43,984 nt of DNA from a virus: positions 1 to 43,984 of IMG/VR virus record IMGVR_UViG_3300003886_000011; one strand, given 5' to 3'. Positions within the stretch are counted from its first letter, which is position 1. Every line of letters begins with the position of its first letter. The position numbers and the translations under genes are program-made. Positions 33,822 to 41,721 of this stretch are shown here, piece by piece. The notes below the pieces were generated by a model. It was not told where the DNA came from. It did no database searches and saw only the letters and a program-made list of their open reading frames with translations.

Positions 33822-34208
33822 TTATGATACGTAGCTTTTGATATTGTTAAACTCACCTTTGGTTATAACATTGCCTCGGCAAGTTTTACCGACGAAGGAC
33901 TGAGGGTCAAAACCTTTATCGGTCCAAGGGTTATTATAACCCGCAGCTATATCGACCATGTAACCAATACCTGAGCTATCTGCCTGCGTGGCTATGGTTA
34001 TAAAAGTACTTATCTTTTTACCGTTGAAGTCTGGATTGTCGATGACTTCCTGAATGAAGCGACAATTTGGACGTGGATTTTCTCCCTTTGTCTCACCTTC
34101 CTTGGCCTCTATGCATCTGAACTTATAAACCCCATCAGGCATAGGCTTTCTCTGCTCCTCTGCTTCGTTCTTTGCTTCCTTAAAACTAAGTGTTTTGAAA
34201 ACTGCCAT
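33822..34208 (-). CDS. single-stranded DNA-binding protein-like (DUF669-like)
   Basis: A 128-residue protein from the ATG at 34208 (MAVFKTLSFKEA), behind GGAGGG. The layout (a beta-barrel start, PDGVYKFRCIEA, ISTFITIAT, and the ending GNVITKGEFNNIKSYVS) matches DUF669-type phage ssDNA-binding proteins. The place beside Sak4-like and Cas4-like genes is the usual recombination context. No acidic tail is seen, unlike T7 gp2.5. Confidence 0.75.
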   Translation of the reverse strand: MAVFKTLSFKEAKNEAEEQRKPMPDGVYKFRCIEAKEGETKGENPRPNCRFIQEVIDNPDFNGKKISTFITIATQADSSGIGYMVDIAAGYNNPWTDKGFDPQSFVGKTCRGNVITKGEFNNIKSYVS

Positions 34209-34242
34209 GATACTCCCTCCGTTTGATTGTTTTGTCATAAGT

Positions 34243-34271
34243 GTTGGGTATCCAACGGTTGGAACTTGACA
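34243..34271. promoter_or_regulatory. 29-base dyad element, copy 3
   Basis: The core TCCAACGGTTGGA (34251-34263) is followed by ac-TTGACA-TTTATG, matching the right flank of copy 2. The left arm (GTTGGG) is diverged. It lies between the Sak4-like gene stop and the ssDNA-binding gene, with no promoter-like -10 on the leftward strand. A protein-binding site is most likely. Confidence 0.65.
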
Positions 34272-34307
34272 TTTATGACATTTATATATTCAACTATAAG
34301 TCTTAAC

Positions 34308-35186
34308 CTAGCTTTCCTCATACGCAAGTTCTGCCGCAACTCTTTCTCTTATCCTCTCTTCATCACTAAGATTTGCTACTCTTTCCTCCTCTTTTCTTAT
34401 TTTGTTTCGTATTTCTGCTTCTAGTTTAACACCTTCATCAAGCTTAGATTTGATCGAATTATAATTCGCCTCAACAGGGCTTGGTAAATCCATACGTGAG
34501 CCCGCTTCAAAGTAACCTTCTGGTTTGGTAAACCACATACGCTTACCTAGTTCAGTTTGTTGTAGCCATATTTCATCCAACGTTGCCATCATAGCCTTAC
34601 CCTGACGGTAGCTTGGTGCTACAGGCATTTGACCGAGAACTCGCTTATCTTTATCGGTCTCCGTTGCTACGTGAGCATTGAGAATAACAAATTCAACAGG
34701 TAGGGCTTTGAGCGGTGGGATATATGCGCCGAATAGAATCGACTGCATGGTTCCATAATCTTGGATGCGAAGATGGGGGATATTGCTCATAAGCATAACA
34801 GCTTCCTGCCAGAGGATGAACATGGCGGATAAGCTATCTACGATAATGGTTTTATATTTAACACCTTCATATACACCATCATTGCGGCTAAGCTCGCCGA
34901 TTATTTCATCATATTTTCCAAGAACTTCGCCCGATTCTGCTGTGTAACTAGGACAAGAGCCGTTTTTCATAACCGTCTTGAAATTAATACTGTAGACTTC
35001 CTTCTTTGTTAACTTAATTACTCTGATCCGATCCTGGTTTTCTACGACTAGATTATCACTTTCATCCTTCGTATGGTACATTGATTTAATACCATCATCA
35101 AAGTCAAGAACCAAAGTTGGTCGTGGAAAACTTAAAGCACTGATTGTTTTGCCGGTCTTTGGGTTACCGGCGATTAGTATTAGCAT
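34308..35186 (-). CDS. Sak4-like RecA-fold recombination ATPase
   Basis: A 292-residue P-loop ATPase. Walker A GNPKTGKT is at residues 7-14 and Walker B TIIVDSLSA near 113-121, and a RecA-like core follows (VEFVILNAHVATETD). The C-terminus is a long charged helix. This plan matches phage Sak4-type annealing/recombination ATPases (AAA_24). It is grouped with the Cas4-like nuclease upstream and the ssDNA-binding protein downstream. Confidence 0.85.
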   Translation of the reverse strand: MLILIAGNPKTGKTISALSFPRPTLVLDFDDGIKSMYHTKDESDNLVVENQDRIRVIKLTKKEVYSINFKTVMKNGSCPSYTAESGEVLGKYDEIIGELSRNDGVYEGVKYKTIIVDSLSAMFILWQEAVMLMSNIPHLRIQDYGTMQSILFGAYIPPLKALPVEFVILNAHVATETDKDKRVLGQMPVAPSYRQGKAMMATLDEIWLQQTELGKRMWFTKPEGYFEAGSRMDLPSPVEANYNSIKSKLDEGVKLEAEIRNKIRKEEERVANLSDEERIRERVAAELAYEES

Positions 35187-35218
35187 TTATTATTCTCCTC
35201 CTATTAAGATTATCATAC

Positions 35219-36097
35219 TCATCCTTCGTTACCCGTCCTCGCGTCTTTAAATGGCTCCCATTTTTTAATTATAAACAATTTATCCATCATCTTATCTATA
35301 TTCTGTCTCATGGATGGCTTACATAGTTGAATGTACGGACATTTTTTAAAGAAAGCTGAACATGAGCTAGGATTCCTTCTCCAGTGGCCGGATTCAATGC
35401 TGCGATTAATTGCTTCTATCCAATCTATTGTATCTTTTTTCCACAATTCAATAGCAACGTCATCACTACGTTCGGTAAACTCGCGTTCAAAATCGTTATA
35501 ATAACCATCTTTTTTTGTTTTCCTGGTGTGGTAGATTTGATTAAGCAATGCACCAACCACAGGCTCACCGAGAAGCTGTCTTGCTGCCCAAATATAGGTG
35601 TCGAGTTGGTGATTGGGTTCGGTGATTAAGTAACCTCTAGAACCAGAAAACTTGTGTTCAAGGACAACTAAACCTGAGAAACCAAATCCCCATTCAACCA
35701 CCGCGTCCATCTTGCCGCAGATGAGATATTTATCCAACTCAACAGCAAAGCCCATTTCTACGTAATCTTTATACACTTTAAACGGTTCTTTGTCTAGAGG
35801 ATAACGGCGATCGTATTCCTCCATCATAATAATCCCACGTTCAAGAGTGCGGTTCTTTTTAACAATATCTTGACCTTCAAATGGCATCCAATAATTAACA
35901 AAAGCATTTATTTGTTCTTCGTATGAACCACCACGATAACGGACGTCTAAGGATTCATGTCCAGCTGAACCAAAAGCAGGAATATACTTGGCTTCGTTGA
36001 TTGGTTCTAAATGTTCTATGTAGCGGAAGTTGAATCTGGCGGGGCATAATCTATAGCCAGCAATCATACTGTGGTCGAAAATTTCAAGTTTTTTCAT
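35219..36097 (-). CDS. Cas4/RecB-like PD-(D/E)XK nuclease with 4-Cys cluster
   Basis: A 292-residue nuclease. H47, then D131 (GKMDAVV) and E147-x-K149 (LEHKFS), form the PD-(D/E)XK site. C18 with C246, C253 and C259 matches the iron-sulfur-binding Cys pattern of Cas4/AddB enzymes. It probably resects DNA ends for the neighbouring annealing system. Confidence 0.87.
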   Translation of the reverse strand: MKKLEIFDHSMIAGYRLCPARFNFRYIEHLEPINEAKYIPAFGSAGHESLDVRYRGGSYEEQINAFVNYWMPFEGQDIVKKNRTLERGIIMMEEYDRRYPLDKEPFKVYKDYVEMGFAVELDKYLICGKMDAVVEWGFGFSGLVVLEHKFSGSRGYLITEPNHQLDTYIWAARQLLGEPVVGALLNQIYHTRKTKKDGYYNDFEREFTERSDDVAIELWKKDTIDWIEAINRSIESGHWRRNPSSCSAFFKKCPYIQLCKPSMRQNIDKMMDKLFIIKKWEPFKDARTGNEG

Positions 36098-36360
36098 TTA
36101 GATTCCTTTAATTTAATTAACACGTTGATTATTCTTTCTGCTGCTTTTATTATTTCATAATTATAGATACTATTCAACTCTTGTTCATATACAAATAAAG
36201 CATGGCGATATTCATCGTACGAAAAAAAGACACCTAGACCGGATTCTGATGTAAAAGGTGTGTTCCTATAGGTTACTTTTACAACGAAACCATTAGGTAA
36301 AAGAGGTTTGATTAAATTTGTATATCTATTAATATATTTATCCGACTTAAGCTTCTTCAT
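36094..36360 (-). CDS. hypothetical protein
   Basis: An 88-residue mixed alpha/beta protein (FVVKVTYRNTPFTSESGLGV). ATGA overlap with the nuclease gene. No family recognised. Confidence 0.6.
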   Translation of the reverse strand: MKKLKSDKYINRYTNLIKPLLPNGFVVKVTYRNTPFTSESGLGVFFSYDEYRHALFVYEQELNSIYNYEIIKAAERIINVLIKLKESK

Positions 36361-36408
36361 TAATCATCTCCATTAATAATTGTCCTCAATCCCCACCAAT
36401 CTCAGACT

Positions 36409-36440
36409 ATCGGTGTCCGTTAATCGCCCCACACACCGAT
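36409..36440 (-). promoter_or_regulatory. 8-base-pair hairpin in a gene gap
   Basis: ATCGGTGT pairs perfectly with ACACCGAT around a 16-base loop in the 95-base gap 36361-36455. No T run and no promoter are visible. Possible mRNA processing or stability element. Confidence 0.35.
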
Positions 36441-36455
36441 TCCCTATTGCTTAAT

Positions 36456-36782
36456 CTATCCCTGAGCCTTAAGTCTCTCATTATAAGTTACTTCCGTAAA
36501 GCCCGTACCAATCTCAACAATCTTCCAAGACTGCTTCGCCGCAACCAATCTCTTTGCTGACTCGAACTTGATCTTATCGGCAGCAGAACCACCGGCAGGC
36601 CTAGCTAGTGAATTACGGGCGTTGGTCTTAAACTGCTGATTAAACAGCGCAACCACTTTGCCTTCATCCCCAACAATAGCAACGCATTCTTTGAGGTTTT
36701 CGGCGACCTTAATCATCGTCGAGCCGACCTCCTTCCTGTCATCACCTTTGCCAGTATAAGCTATTACTTTAAGGTCTTTCAT
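36456..36782 (-). CDS. hypothetical protein, recombination block
   Basis: A 108-residue protein, beta-rich at the N-terminus and Lys/Ala-rich helical later (SARPAGGS-type linker near the middle). Unknown. Its upstream overlap with the next gene (4 bases) ties it to the operon. Confidence 0.6.
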   Translation of the reverse strand: MKDLKVIAYTGKGDDRKEVGSTMIKVAENLKECVAIVGDEGKVVALFNQQFKTNARNSLARPAGGSAADKIKFESAKRLVAAKQSWKIVEIGTGFTEVTYNERLKAQG

Positions 36783-37153
36783 TCTACATCCTCCATGGTT
36801 ATAGGTTCTTTCAATCCTCTCGATATGAGCAAATCTTCCAGATCTTCTTTTGGGGTTAGTAAGATAAGTCTACATAGTTCAAGTTGTGGGTCGCTTGATT
36901 TTTTAACCTTCTTTTTGTTAACATTGAAAATTTCCTGATTACGTTCTTTGATTAACTCAAAGAGATTAATTGATTTAGGTTTAAGGGGTTTATAACTATC
37001 TCCGAGGTATTTTAGATTACTCACGGCGACAATGAAAGTTCTAGTCTGACCAAGAAATACACAAGTAGCGATTGCTCCGGTTATGTTAACCAGCTGAGCA
37101 ACCACACCAGTGCTTATTATTTCATAAAACGCATTTAGTTTAAGATTATTCAT
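36779..37153 (-). CDS. hypothetical protein directly behind a promoter
   Basis: I start at the ATG at 37153 (MNNLKLNAFYEI) because the region upstream is a promoter with TSS expected near 37154. The longer reading would start inside the -35. The protein has a hydrophobic N-terminal half (VVAQLVNITGAIATCVFLG) and a basic helical C-terminal half. No Shine-Dalgarno is visible, so translation may be leaderless. Confidence 0.6.
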   Translation of the reverse strand: MNNLKLNAFYEIISTGVVAQLVNITGAIATCVFLGQTRTFIVAVSNLKYLGDSYKPLKPKSINLFELIKERNQEIFNVNKKKVKKSSDPQLELCRLILLTPKEDLEDLLISRGLKEPITMEDVE

Positions 37154-37160
37154 TAAGTAT

Positions 37161-37189
37161 AGTTTACCATAAGTGTTAGTTGTTGTCAA
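37161..37189 (-). promoter_or_regulatory. leftward promoter, TTGACA-17-TAAACT
   Basis: Minus-strand TTGACA (37189-37184), 17-base spacer, TAAACT (37166-37161). Internal promoter feeding the recombination and replication genes. Confidence 0.7.
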
Positions 37190-37232
37190 TAACTATGTTT
37201 ACAAAACTGAAAAACGTAGTAAAAACGGGAAC

Positions 37233-37655
37233 TTAGGGCAATATCTCGTTCTCATCCCTAGAACAAACATTAACCGTTGCTGATTCACAGACACAAACTA
37301 TATTATAACATTTAGGACAATTAACTTTACTGAATTGGAAATCGTTTCTATCATTCTTCCCTAGCGTTTGTCCTATCGCATCACCACAAGACACCGCTTC
37401 TTTTGTTGGAGAATTACAACCAATGCCTTTAAGTTTATCAGCTAGGTCTTGTAATTCAACGCCAGAACGAAGAGCTACTGAGATTACACGACCAATAGCT
37501 TCGGTGTAACTGGCTGAGCAACCGCCGGCCTTTCCTAGTTTGACAAACACCTCGAATGGTTTTTGGTTGTTATAATTAATGGTCACGTATAGATAACCAC
37601 ATCCTGTTTTAACCCTCCTCGTTGCGCCGAATATTACATCAGGTCTTTGCTTCAT
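37233..37655 (-). CDS. stand-alone TSCPD-domain protein
   Basis: A 140-residue protein matching the C-terminal TSCPD domain (PF12637) of B12-dependent ribonucleotide reductases: TGCGYLYVTINY, LGKAGGCSASYTEAIGR, LQDLADKLKGIGC. The C-terminus adds CPKC and CVC pairs. No reductase catalytic domain is in the window. Stand-alone versions occur in phages; role unknown, possibly linked to nucleotide supply. Confidence 0.8.
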   Translation of the reverse strand: MKQRPDVIFGATRRVKTGCGYLYVTINYNNQKPFEVFVKLGKAGGCSASYTEAIGRVISVALRSGVELQDLADKLKGIGCNSPTKEAVSCGDAIGQTLGKNDRNDFQFSKVNCPKCYNIVCVCESATVNVCSRDENEILP

Positions 37656-37978
37656 TTTTCCTCCCTGTATACATGGTCAATATAGATGGCTTCTCCCAGT
37701 CTACCATAAATAGCTTTAGCGTCTGCTGATTCTTTTGTCGTATGTACCATCGTAGGATAAATATTAACATAACCGATTATTTCTTTCGTATAGTAAACGC
37801 AAGGAAACCAATGATCCAGCATTATCATATTAAGCGGAACTGGACGTATGGTTTCATCGTTATCATTCAACCAGCAAAGTATACCCTGTTTATCAATCTT
37901 AGCCATGCTGATTGATATATTATCTTTATATTTAACAGTCCCATCCTGGCTTTTATTCATTGCTTTGTCGATTCTCAT
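37652..37978 (-). CDS. hypothetical protein with shared C-terminal module
   Basis: A 108-residue protein. Its last 40 residues (GYVNIYPTMVHTTKESADAK, ending EAIYIDHVYREEK) resemble those of the protein at 40471-40815. Strand-rich N-terminus. Function unknown. Confidence 0.6.
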   Translation of the reverse strand: MRIDKAMNKSQDGTVKYKDNISISMAKIDKQGILCWLNDNDETIRPVPLNMIMLDHWFPCVYYTKEIIGYVNIYPTMVHTTKESADAKAIYGRLGEAIYIDHVYREEK

Positions 37979-38417
37979 ACTCCTCCTTTAATTCTCTTTT
38001 TATTATCCTCATCGCGGCTTTTATAAACCGCATTTTAAACTCCTGCTTCATCAACCCTGCCCGCATTTCACTAACCGTCATGTCCATCATAGTCCCAATC
38101 TTAGCTATCATCCTCAGCTTTCGTCTGGTGGGATTTCTACCGGTAGTTAGCGACCGAATTATCTTATCAATCTCTGCGCAGGTTAGTAGATTAGTGTTAT
38201 TGACCACATTTCGGTAGAAATGATATTCAGGCGGTTTTATTGTATTAATCACACCATTATCATATCGGATAATATCCATGTCGATTAATTTATCAATAGA
38301 CCACCGCACAGATTGCGCAGTACCCCAAGGTGTGCAAGTGATTATTATATCTGTTATTGACGTATCTTTATTCCCTATTACGGTTCGGTAGATTATTTCA
38401 TGTTCGAGTTTGGTCAA
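37953..38417 (-). CDS. probable winged-helix protein
   Basis: A 154-residue protein. Residues about 20-65 resemble a winged helix (SITDIIITCTPWGTAQSVRW, then IIRYDNGVINTI), followed by a basic helical C-terminus. Possible transcriptional regulator. It overlaps the next gene by 26 bases. Confidence 0.55.
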   Translation of the reverse strand: MTKLEHEIIYRTVIGNKDTSITDIIITCTPWGTAQSVRWSIDKLIDMDIIRYDNGVINTIKPPEYHFYRNVVNNTNLLTCAEIDKIIRSLTTGRNPTRRKLRMIAKIGTMMDMTVSEMRAGLMKQEFKMRFIKAAMRIIKRELKEEYENRQSNE

Positions 38418-38751
38418 TGTTATTTAGCTCCCTATTGATTATATTATCGCAGTCAACTATCCAACCTTTTAGGCGGTTGATGTTTTGTTTGTTGGTACGA
38501 TTTCTAAAATCTCGTTCTTTTTCTACAATAAAATCTTTATAATTTATACCGGTACAAGAAAAGCCTGTAAATATAACCCAAGGACAAGGAATTGTGACCG
38601 GTCTAATATAATCATAAACAGTCGAATATTTATTTTTAATCGGACAAAAAGGACATGCTAAGTATTTATTTTCCTTGTACCTTACCTTTAGTAGTTTAAT
38701 ACAACCCTCCTTAACCTCCTCCGCCCATTCCTTGCTTGGTTTGAAGTACAT
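38398..38751 (-). CDS. Cys-rich protein, paralogue of 41722-42042
   Basis: A 117-residue protein. M-Y-FKPSKEWA opens it, then CPFC, CPWVIFTGFSCTG and a late RLKGW. The same layout recurs at 41722-42042, so the two are paralogues. The Cys set suggests one zinc site. Confidence 0.7.
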   Translation of the reverse strand: MYFKPSKEWAEEVKEGCIKLLKVRYKENKYLACPFCPIKNKYSTVYDYIRPVTIPCPWVIFTGFSCTGINYKDFIVEKERDFRNRTNKQNINRLKGWIVDCDNIINRELNNIDQTRT

Positions 38752-38954
38752 CAAACACCTGCCTTAGCTAGGCTCAATCCTAACCGTTTAATCACCTTAC
38801 TTAATTTGGCGAACTTATCCCGGTCGCTTATGAGCTGATGGAGTGTTTTACACGATGTGAATGGAAGTTCCATCATGGTGCTATAACCCTTGTCTGATAC
38901 TTTCTTGCCGTCTTTAAGATAGTATGGATTTATTAGCTTATTTATCTTCTGCAT
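38751..38954 (-). CDS. hypothetical protein
   Basis: A 67-residue protein from the ATG at 38954 (MQKINKLINPYYL), which has GGAGG at a proper distance; the earlier in-frame ATG at 38969 does not. Basic, helical C-terminus. Unknown. Confidence 0.6.
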   Translation of the reverse strand: MQKINKLINPYYLKDGKKVSDKGYSTMMELPFTSCKTLHQLISDRDKFAKLSKVIKRLGLSLAKAGV

Positions 38955-39192
38955 TTTCTTTTCCTCCATGTTTTATTTTAAGTTCCTTCAAACAACCACT
39001 ACAATAGCCCATCTCAAAAAGAAGCAGTCCTTCATTACACCTTTTACAGCTATATTCCTGCCGACGTTTGTCGTACTTCCGCTCAATCATTTTCAGTTGC
39101 TGATTGAGCTTACTTTTAGTTATATTTCCATTATTGAAGCTTTTAACCGCCATTATTATCGAGTCGATTTTTAATTCTTTCAGGGAGTTCAT
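38938..39192 (-). CDS. zinc-ribbon protein
   Basis: An 84-residue protein with helices, then CKRC and CSGCL, a zinc ribbon, and a basic tail. The start at ATG 39192 lies inside the end of the upstream micro-gene. Possible regulator or adaptor. Confidence 0.6.
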   Translation of the reverse strand: MNSLKELKIDSIIMAVKSFNNGNITKSKLNQQLKMIERKYDKRRQEYSCKRCNEGLLLFEMGYCSGCLKELKIKHGGKENAEDK

Positions 39193-39298
39193 CAATTATA
39201 CCTCCATCAATATAGTTTTCTTTAGACGTGTGTATCTTAACGTGCCATCCGTTATCTACCTTTTCGTATTCTGTAACGATTAGAAATCCGCCGGACAT
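39143..39298 (-). CDS. 51-residue micro-protein
   Basis: ATG at 39298 behind GGAGGTGTAAA, TAA at 39143. The protein begins MSGGFLIVTEYEKVDNGWHV and is mixed beta/alpha, without Cys. It fills the gap between its neighbours and overlaps the downstream gene by 50 bases. Confidence 0.6.
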   Translation of the reverse strand: MSGGFLIVTEYEKVDNGWHVKIHTSKENYIDGGIIDELPERIKNRLDNNGG

Positions 39299-39299
39299 T

Positions 39300-39533
39300 T
39301 TACACCTCCATAGTTATAACCGCGTATTGGTTAATCATACAACTGTAAGGTCGTTTTTTTAATCTGATTAAACGCTTATGATGGCTAGCTCCTTCAATCG
39401 TCCTTGGACACAGTTCTTTAATGCTGATATTACAGGTACTATTGGTGCGAAGATTTTCATCCAGCTTCCCGCCTGAATAGAAACATTCATAGCATTTGGT
39501 TGGATAGGTTATTTTATTTACCTTAACCGCCAT
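39300..39533 (-). CDS. Cys-rich small protein
   Basis: A 77-residue protein with CYECFYSGGK and later C residues (STCNISIKELCP), ending in a beta segment. Probable zinc site. Unknown function. Confidence 0.6.
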   Translation of the reverse strand: MAVKVNKITYPTKCYECFYSGGKLDENLRTNSTCNISIKELCPRTIEGASHHKRLIRLKKRPYSCMINQYAVITMEV

Positions 39534-39774
39534 GTTTTTCCTCCCATGCTTTAATATCAGCTTGTATGTCTGAGAGCTGATTTTTTATTTGTTCAACGTC
39601 TGAGCTACAATCGTTCTCACAATATAGGTTTACATTATATCCTATGCCTTCAAGTTTCTGTGCTAAATCGGCGCAGAATGTATCTTCCTTCATAACCGTC
39701 ATGCCAATGGTTACTTCGCCGTTGATGGCCGGTAATCCCATTTCTAGTAATGCTTTACGGATGTCTTTGTGCAT
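39523..39774 (-). CDS. hypothetical protein
   Basis: An 83-residue acidic protein with a predicted C-terminal coiled coil (VEQIKNQLSDIQADIKAWEE). No family recognised. Confidence 0.6.
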   Translation of the reverse strand: MHKDIRKALLEMGLPAINGEVTIGMTVMKEDTFCADLAQKLEGIGYNVNLYCENDCSSDVEQIKNQLSDIQADIKAWEEKHGG

Positions 39775-39784
39775 ATTTTCCTCC

Positions 39785-40045
39785 TTATTCTGGTTTGCCT
39801 GCTAATCCGCAATAGCCTTTCCATTCAACTTGCGGCACATCCTCCCACTTACATTTTCCTTCCGTATCATTAAATCGCCTTTTACTTTCCTTGTTCCATC
39901 GCCAAGCCATACAAGATGAAGTTGCACATTTGCATTTAGTAATTATCGTTTCGTAAGAAACCTCCTTAAATTCATAATTTCTAATTCTTTCTTGCACCCA
40001 TTGGTAGCAAGCTTTCTTCATTGCTTCTTCTTCTGTTAATAGCAT
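39785..40045 (-). CDS. conserved small Cys/Trp-rich phage protein
   Basis: An 86-residue protein. The segments SSCMAWRWNKES and GYCGLAGKP, with CKCAT upstream, match a small Cys-rich protein family I have seen in many phages, name not recalled. Possible metal binding. Confidence 0.65.
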   Translation of the reverse strand: MLLTEEEAMKKACYQWVQERIRNYEFKEVSYETIITKCKCATSSCMAWRWNKESKRRFNDTEGKCKWEDVPQVEWKGYCGLAGKPE

Positions 40046-40047
40046 TA

Positions 40048-40230
40048 TTACTCCTCCTCCTTCATTTCATCATAAATCCTATCGGCGTTGTTTGAATAGG
40101 CATCGACGTATTTTTGATGTAGATATTGCTGATAAGGGAAAAAATCCTCAACCAATGTCCGAAATTTGCCGTTATTGAGTATAAGCTCTGTGATGGTTTC
40201 GGTATTTGCTTCTATATATTCTGTTAACAC
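40048..40230 (-). CDS. 60-residue helical acidic protein
   Basis: A predicted all-helical acidic protein (MLTEYIEANTETITELIL). Overlap-free but only 2 bases from the next gene. Unknown. Confidence 0.55.
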   Translation of the reverse strand: MLTEYIEANTETITELILNNGKFRTLVEDFFPYQQYLHQKYVDAYSNNADRIYDEMKEEE

Positions 40231-40270
40231 ATCGGCATTATTACTTTCCTTCCACTCCTCCTCGCTGTTA

Positions 40271-40468
40271 TTATAACTGCCTATATGGTATCTCTTTTAA
40301 GCCATGACATTTATCACAATCATCTTCACTATAATAATCGCCATTAGCCCAACCTGTACCGTCGCATTTCGGGCAATCAACCATATCACTGCAATCATCA
40401 CACTCACTTTGCCCGGAGCAAGGCCCACCGCAAATGGTACATCTGCCAATAAAAGCTGGGTCAGTCAT
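40271..40468 (-). CDS. DnaJ-type zinc-finger micro-protein
   Basis: A 65-residue protein with four Cys pairs (CTICGGPC, CDDC, CPKCDGTGW, CDKCHGL), the CxxCxGxG pattern of DnaJ zinc fingers. Likely binds two zincs. No J domain. Possible protein-protein adaptor. Confidence 0.7.
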   Translation of the reverse strand: MTDPAFIGRCTICGGPCSGQSECDDCSDMVDCPKCDGTGWANGDYYSEDDCDKCHGLKEIPYRQL

Positions 40469-40470
40469 TA

Positions 40471-40815
40471 TTAATCCTCCTCGTAATACTCTTGTTCGAC
40501 ATAAATAGGTTCGCCAACGGCGTGTCTATGAGCATTTTTATTTGCTTTTTCTTTTGAGTCATGAAAAGCACATGAATATACATTCACCCATCCTTTAACT
40601 ACTTTCTTCGGTCGCGGAATAACCTGCATTTCTTCCTTAAAAAGAGAGGGGTATAAATCATTTACAAGGTTTTTACCTTCTTTTGTATACTGTTCGCTAG
40701 CAGAGAGGACATTAAACTTAACCATCACAGGGTAAGCTACGGAACCACCCCATATCTCGGTTACTTTTCCTTCCCCTTTAGCTACACTCCAAACCTTATC
40801 ACCTACTTTAAACAT
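40471..40815 (-). CDS. hypothetical protein with shared C-terminal module
   Basis: A 114-residue protein. An SH3-like beta start (MFKVGDKVWSVAKGEGKVTE) and a C-terminal module (GWVNVYSCAFHDSKEKANKN, ending EPIYVEQEYYEED) shared with the protein at 37652-37978. Unknown. Confidence 0.65.
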   Translation of the reverse strand: MFKVGDKVWSVAKGEGKVTEIWGGSVAYPVMVKFNVLSASEQYTKEGKNLVNDLYPSLFKEEMQVIPRPKKVVKGWVNVYSCAFHDSKEKANKNAHRHAVGEPIYVEQEYYEED

Positions 40816-40831
40816 CTTTCACCTCCAGTAT

Positions 40832-41383
40832 CTATAGTGTTATTAACGTAATTCCATAATTTATAATACTCTGTTCTATTTTAGCGGCAGCGTCGGTAGC
40901 GCCGAAAGTATAGAAGGCGGCATGTGAAGCAGCATGGGCAGCAGCAGCATGAGCACCATAGTAACGAGCAGCAGCATAGGCGGCATAGGCAGAGGCATAT
41001 GCAGCGGCGCCAGTTGCACCATATAAGGCGGCGTAGGCGGCATCGTTAGCAGCATCAGCAGCGACACCTGCAGCGTATGCAGCGTCTCTGTTCTCCGATT
41101 TTACGTATTCTACTGCGGCCTCTATTGCTTTACGCGGGCGGGCATCGTCTGGATACTTTTTTTCATAGATGTCTAATACGCATCGCGCCGCATATATTGC
41201 GTATTGTACTTGCTGCTTTTTTTCTAAGCAACGTACTATCAGCCAGTTCGTCCAGTCGAATCTGTGCTCTGCCAAAATGCGTATTAACGCAGTTGCTTCT
41301 GTACTTGGGTGATTGTTTGCGACCCACTCTCGTCCATCTATACAGGCGTCCTGATCTTTTAACCATTTTTCTGTTATTATCAT
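40832..41383 (-). CDS. Ala-rich repeat protein, Imm-5-like
   Basis: A 183-residue protein. The N-terminal third (ITEKWLKDQDACIDGREWV) resembles the Imm-5-like domain found in phage proteins, which I recall from memory. The second half is Ala/Tyr/Gly-rich in AAYAA-type repeats, giving a long helical stretch. Function unknown. Confidence 0.65.
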   Translation of the reverse strand: MIITEKWLKDQDACIDGREWVANNHPSTEATALIRILAEHRFDWTNWLIVRCLEKKQQVQYAIYAARCVLDIYEKKYPDDARPRKAIEAAVEYVKSENRDAAYAAGVAADAANDAAYAALYGATGAAAYASAYAAYAAARYYGAHAAAAHAASHAAFYTFGATDAAAKIEQSIINYGITLITL

Positions 41384-41556
41384 TTTTTCACCTCCAGTCT
41401 ATGTTTTAGGCAGTTTTCGCATGTGATTTCACGCCATTTATCATCCTCCTCAACTTGCAAATCATATACATCCGTTTCCCCGCACATCGTTTCAACGAGA
41501 CCTAATATTCTTAAGGTTAAGTATTTTTTCACTCCTTTTATTTTATGCACCTTCAT
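41380..41556 (-). CDS. 58-residue zinc protein, related to 43559-43747
   Basis: ATG at 41556 (MKVHKIKG), in TGATG coupling with the upstream gene. The HKI, TMCGE and W-R-E-I-T-C-E-N-C-L elements recur at 43559-43747, giving a small paralogue pair with a probable C-x-x-C zinc site. Confidence 0.65.
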   Translation of the reverse strand: MKVHKIKGVKKYLTLRILGLVETMCGETDVYDLQVEEDDKWREITCENCLKHRLEVKK

Positions 41557-41720
41557 ACTAACACCCTCCATATTATAAACGCCACGATCCCCACCAGAAT
41601 CGCATATATTTGAAACGCTTTAGAACTTACGCGCTTCTTCGTTTCAATAAATCTCGTACCTCTAGGACAGTGGTGTAGGTTTATATTCGTTATATCTTGT
41701 CCGCAGAATGAGCAGTTCAT
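41553..41720 (-). CDS. 55-residue zinc-ribbon membrane micro-protein
   Basis: ATG at 41720, TGA at 41553 overlapping the next ATG. The protein begins MNCSFCGQDI and carries HHC, a C-x-x-C/H-x-x-C zinc ribbon, then a C-terminal membrane helix (YAILVGIVAFIIWRVLV). The ribbon would face the cytoplasm if the N-terminus stays inside. Confidence 0.7.
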   Translation of the reverse strand: MNCSFCGQDITNINLHHCPRGTRFIETKKRVSSKAFQIYAILVGIVAFIIWRVLV

Positions 41721-41721
41721 A

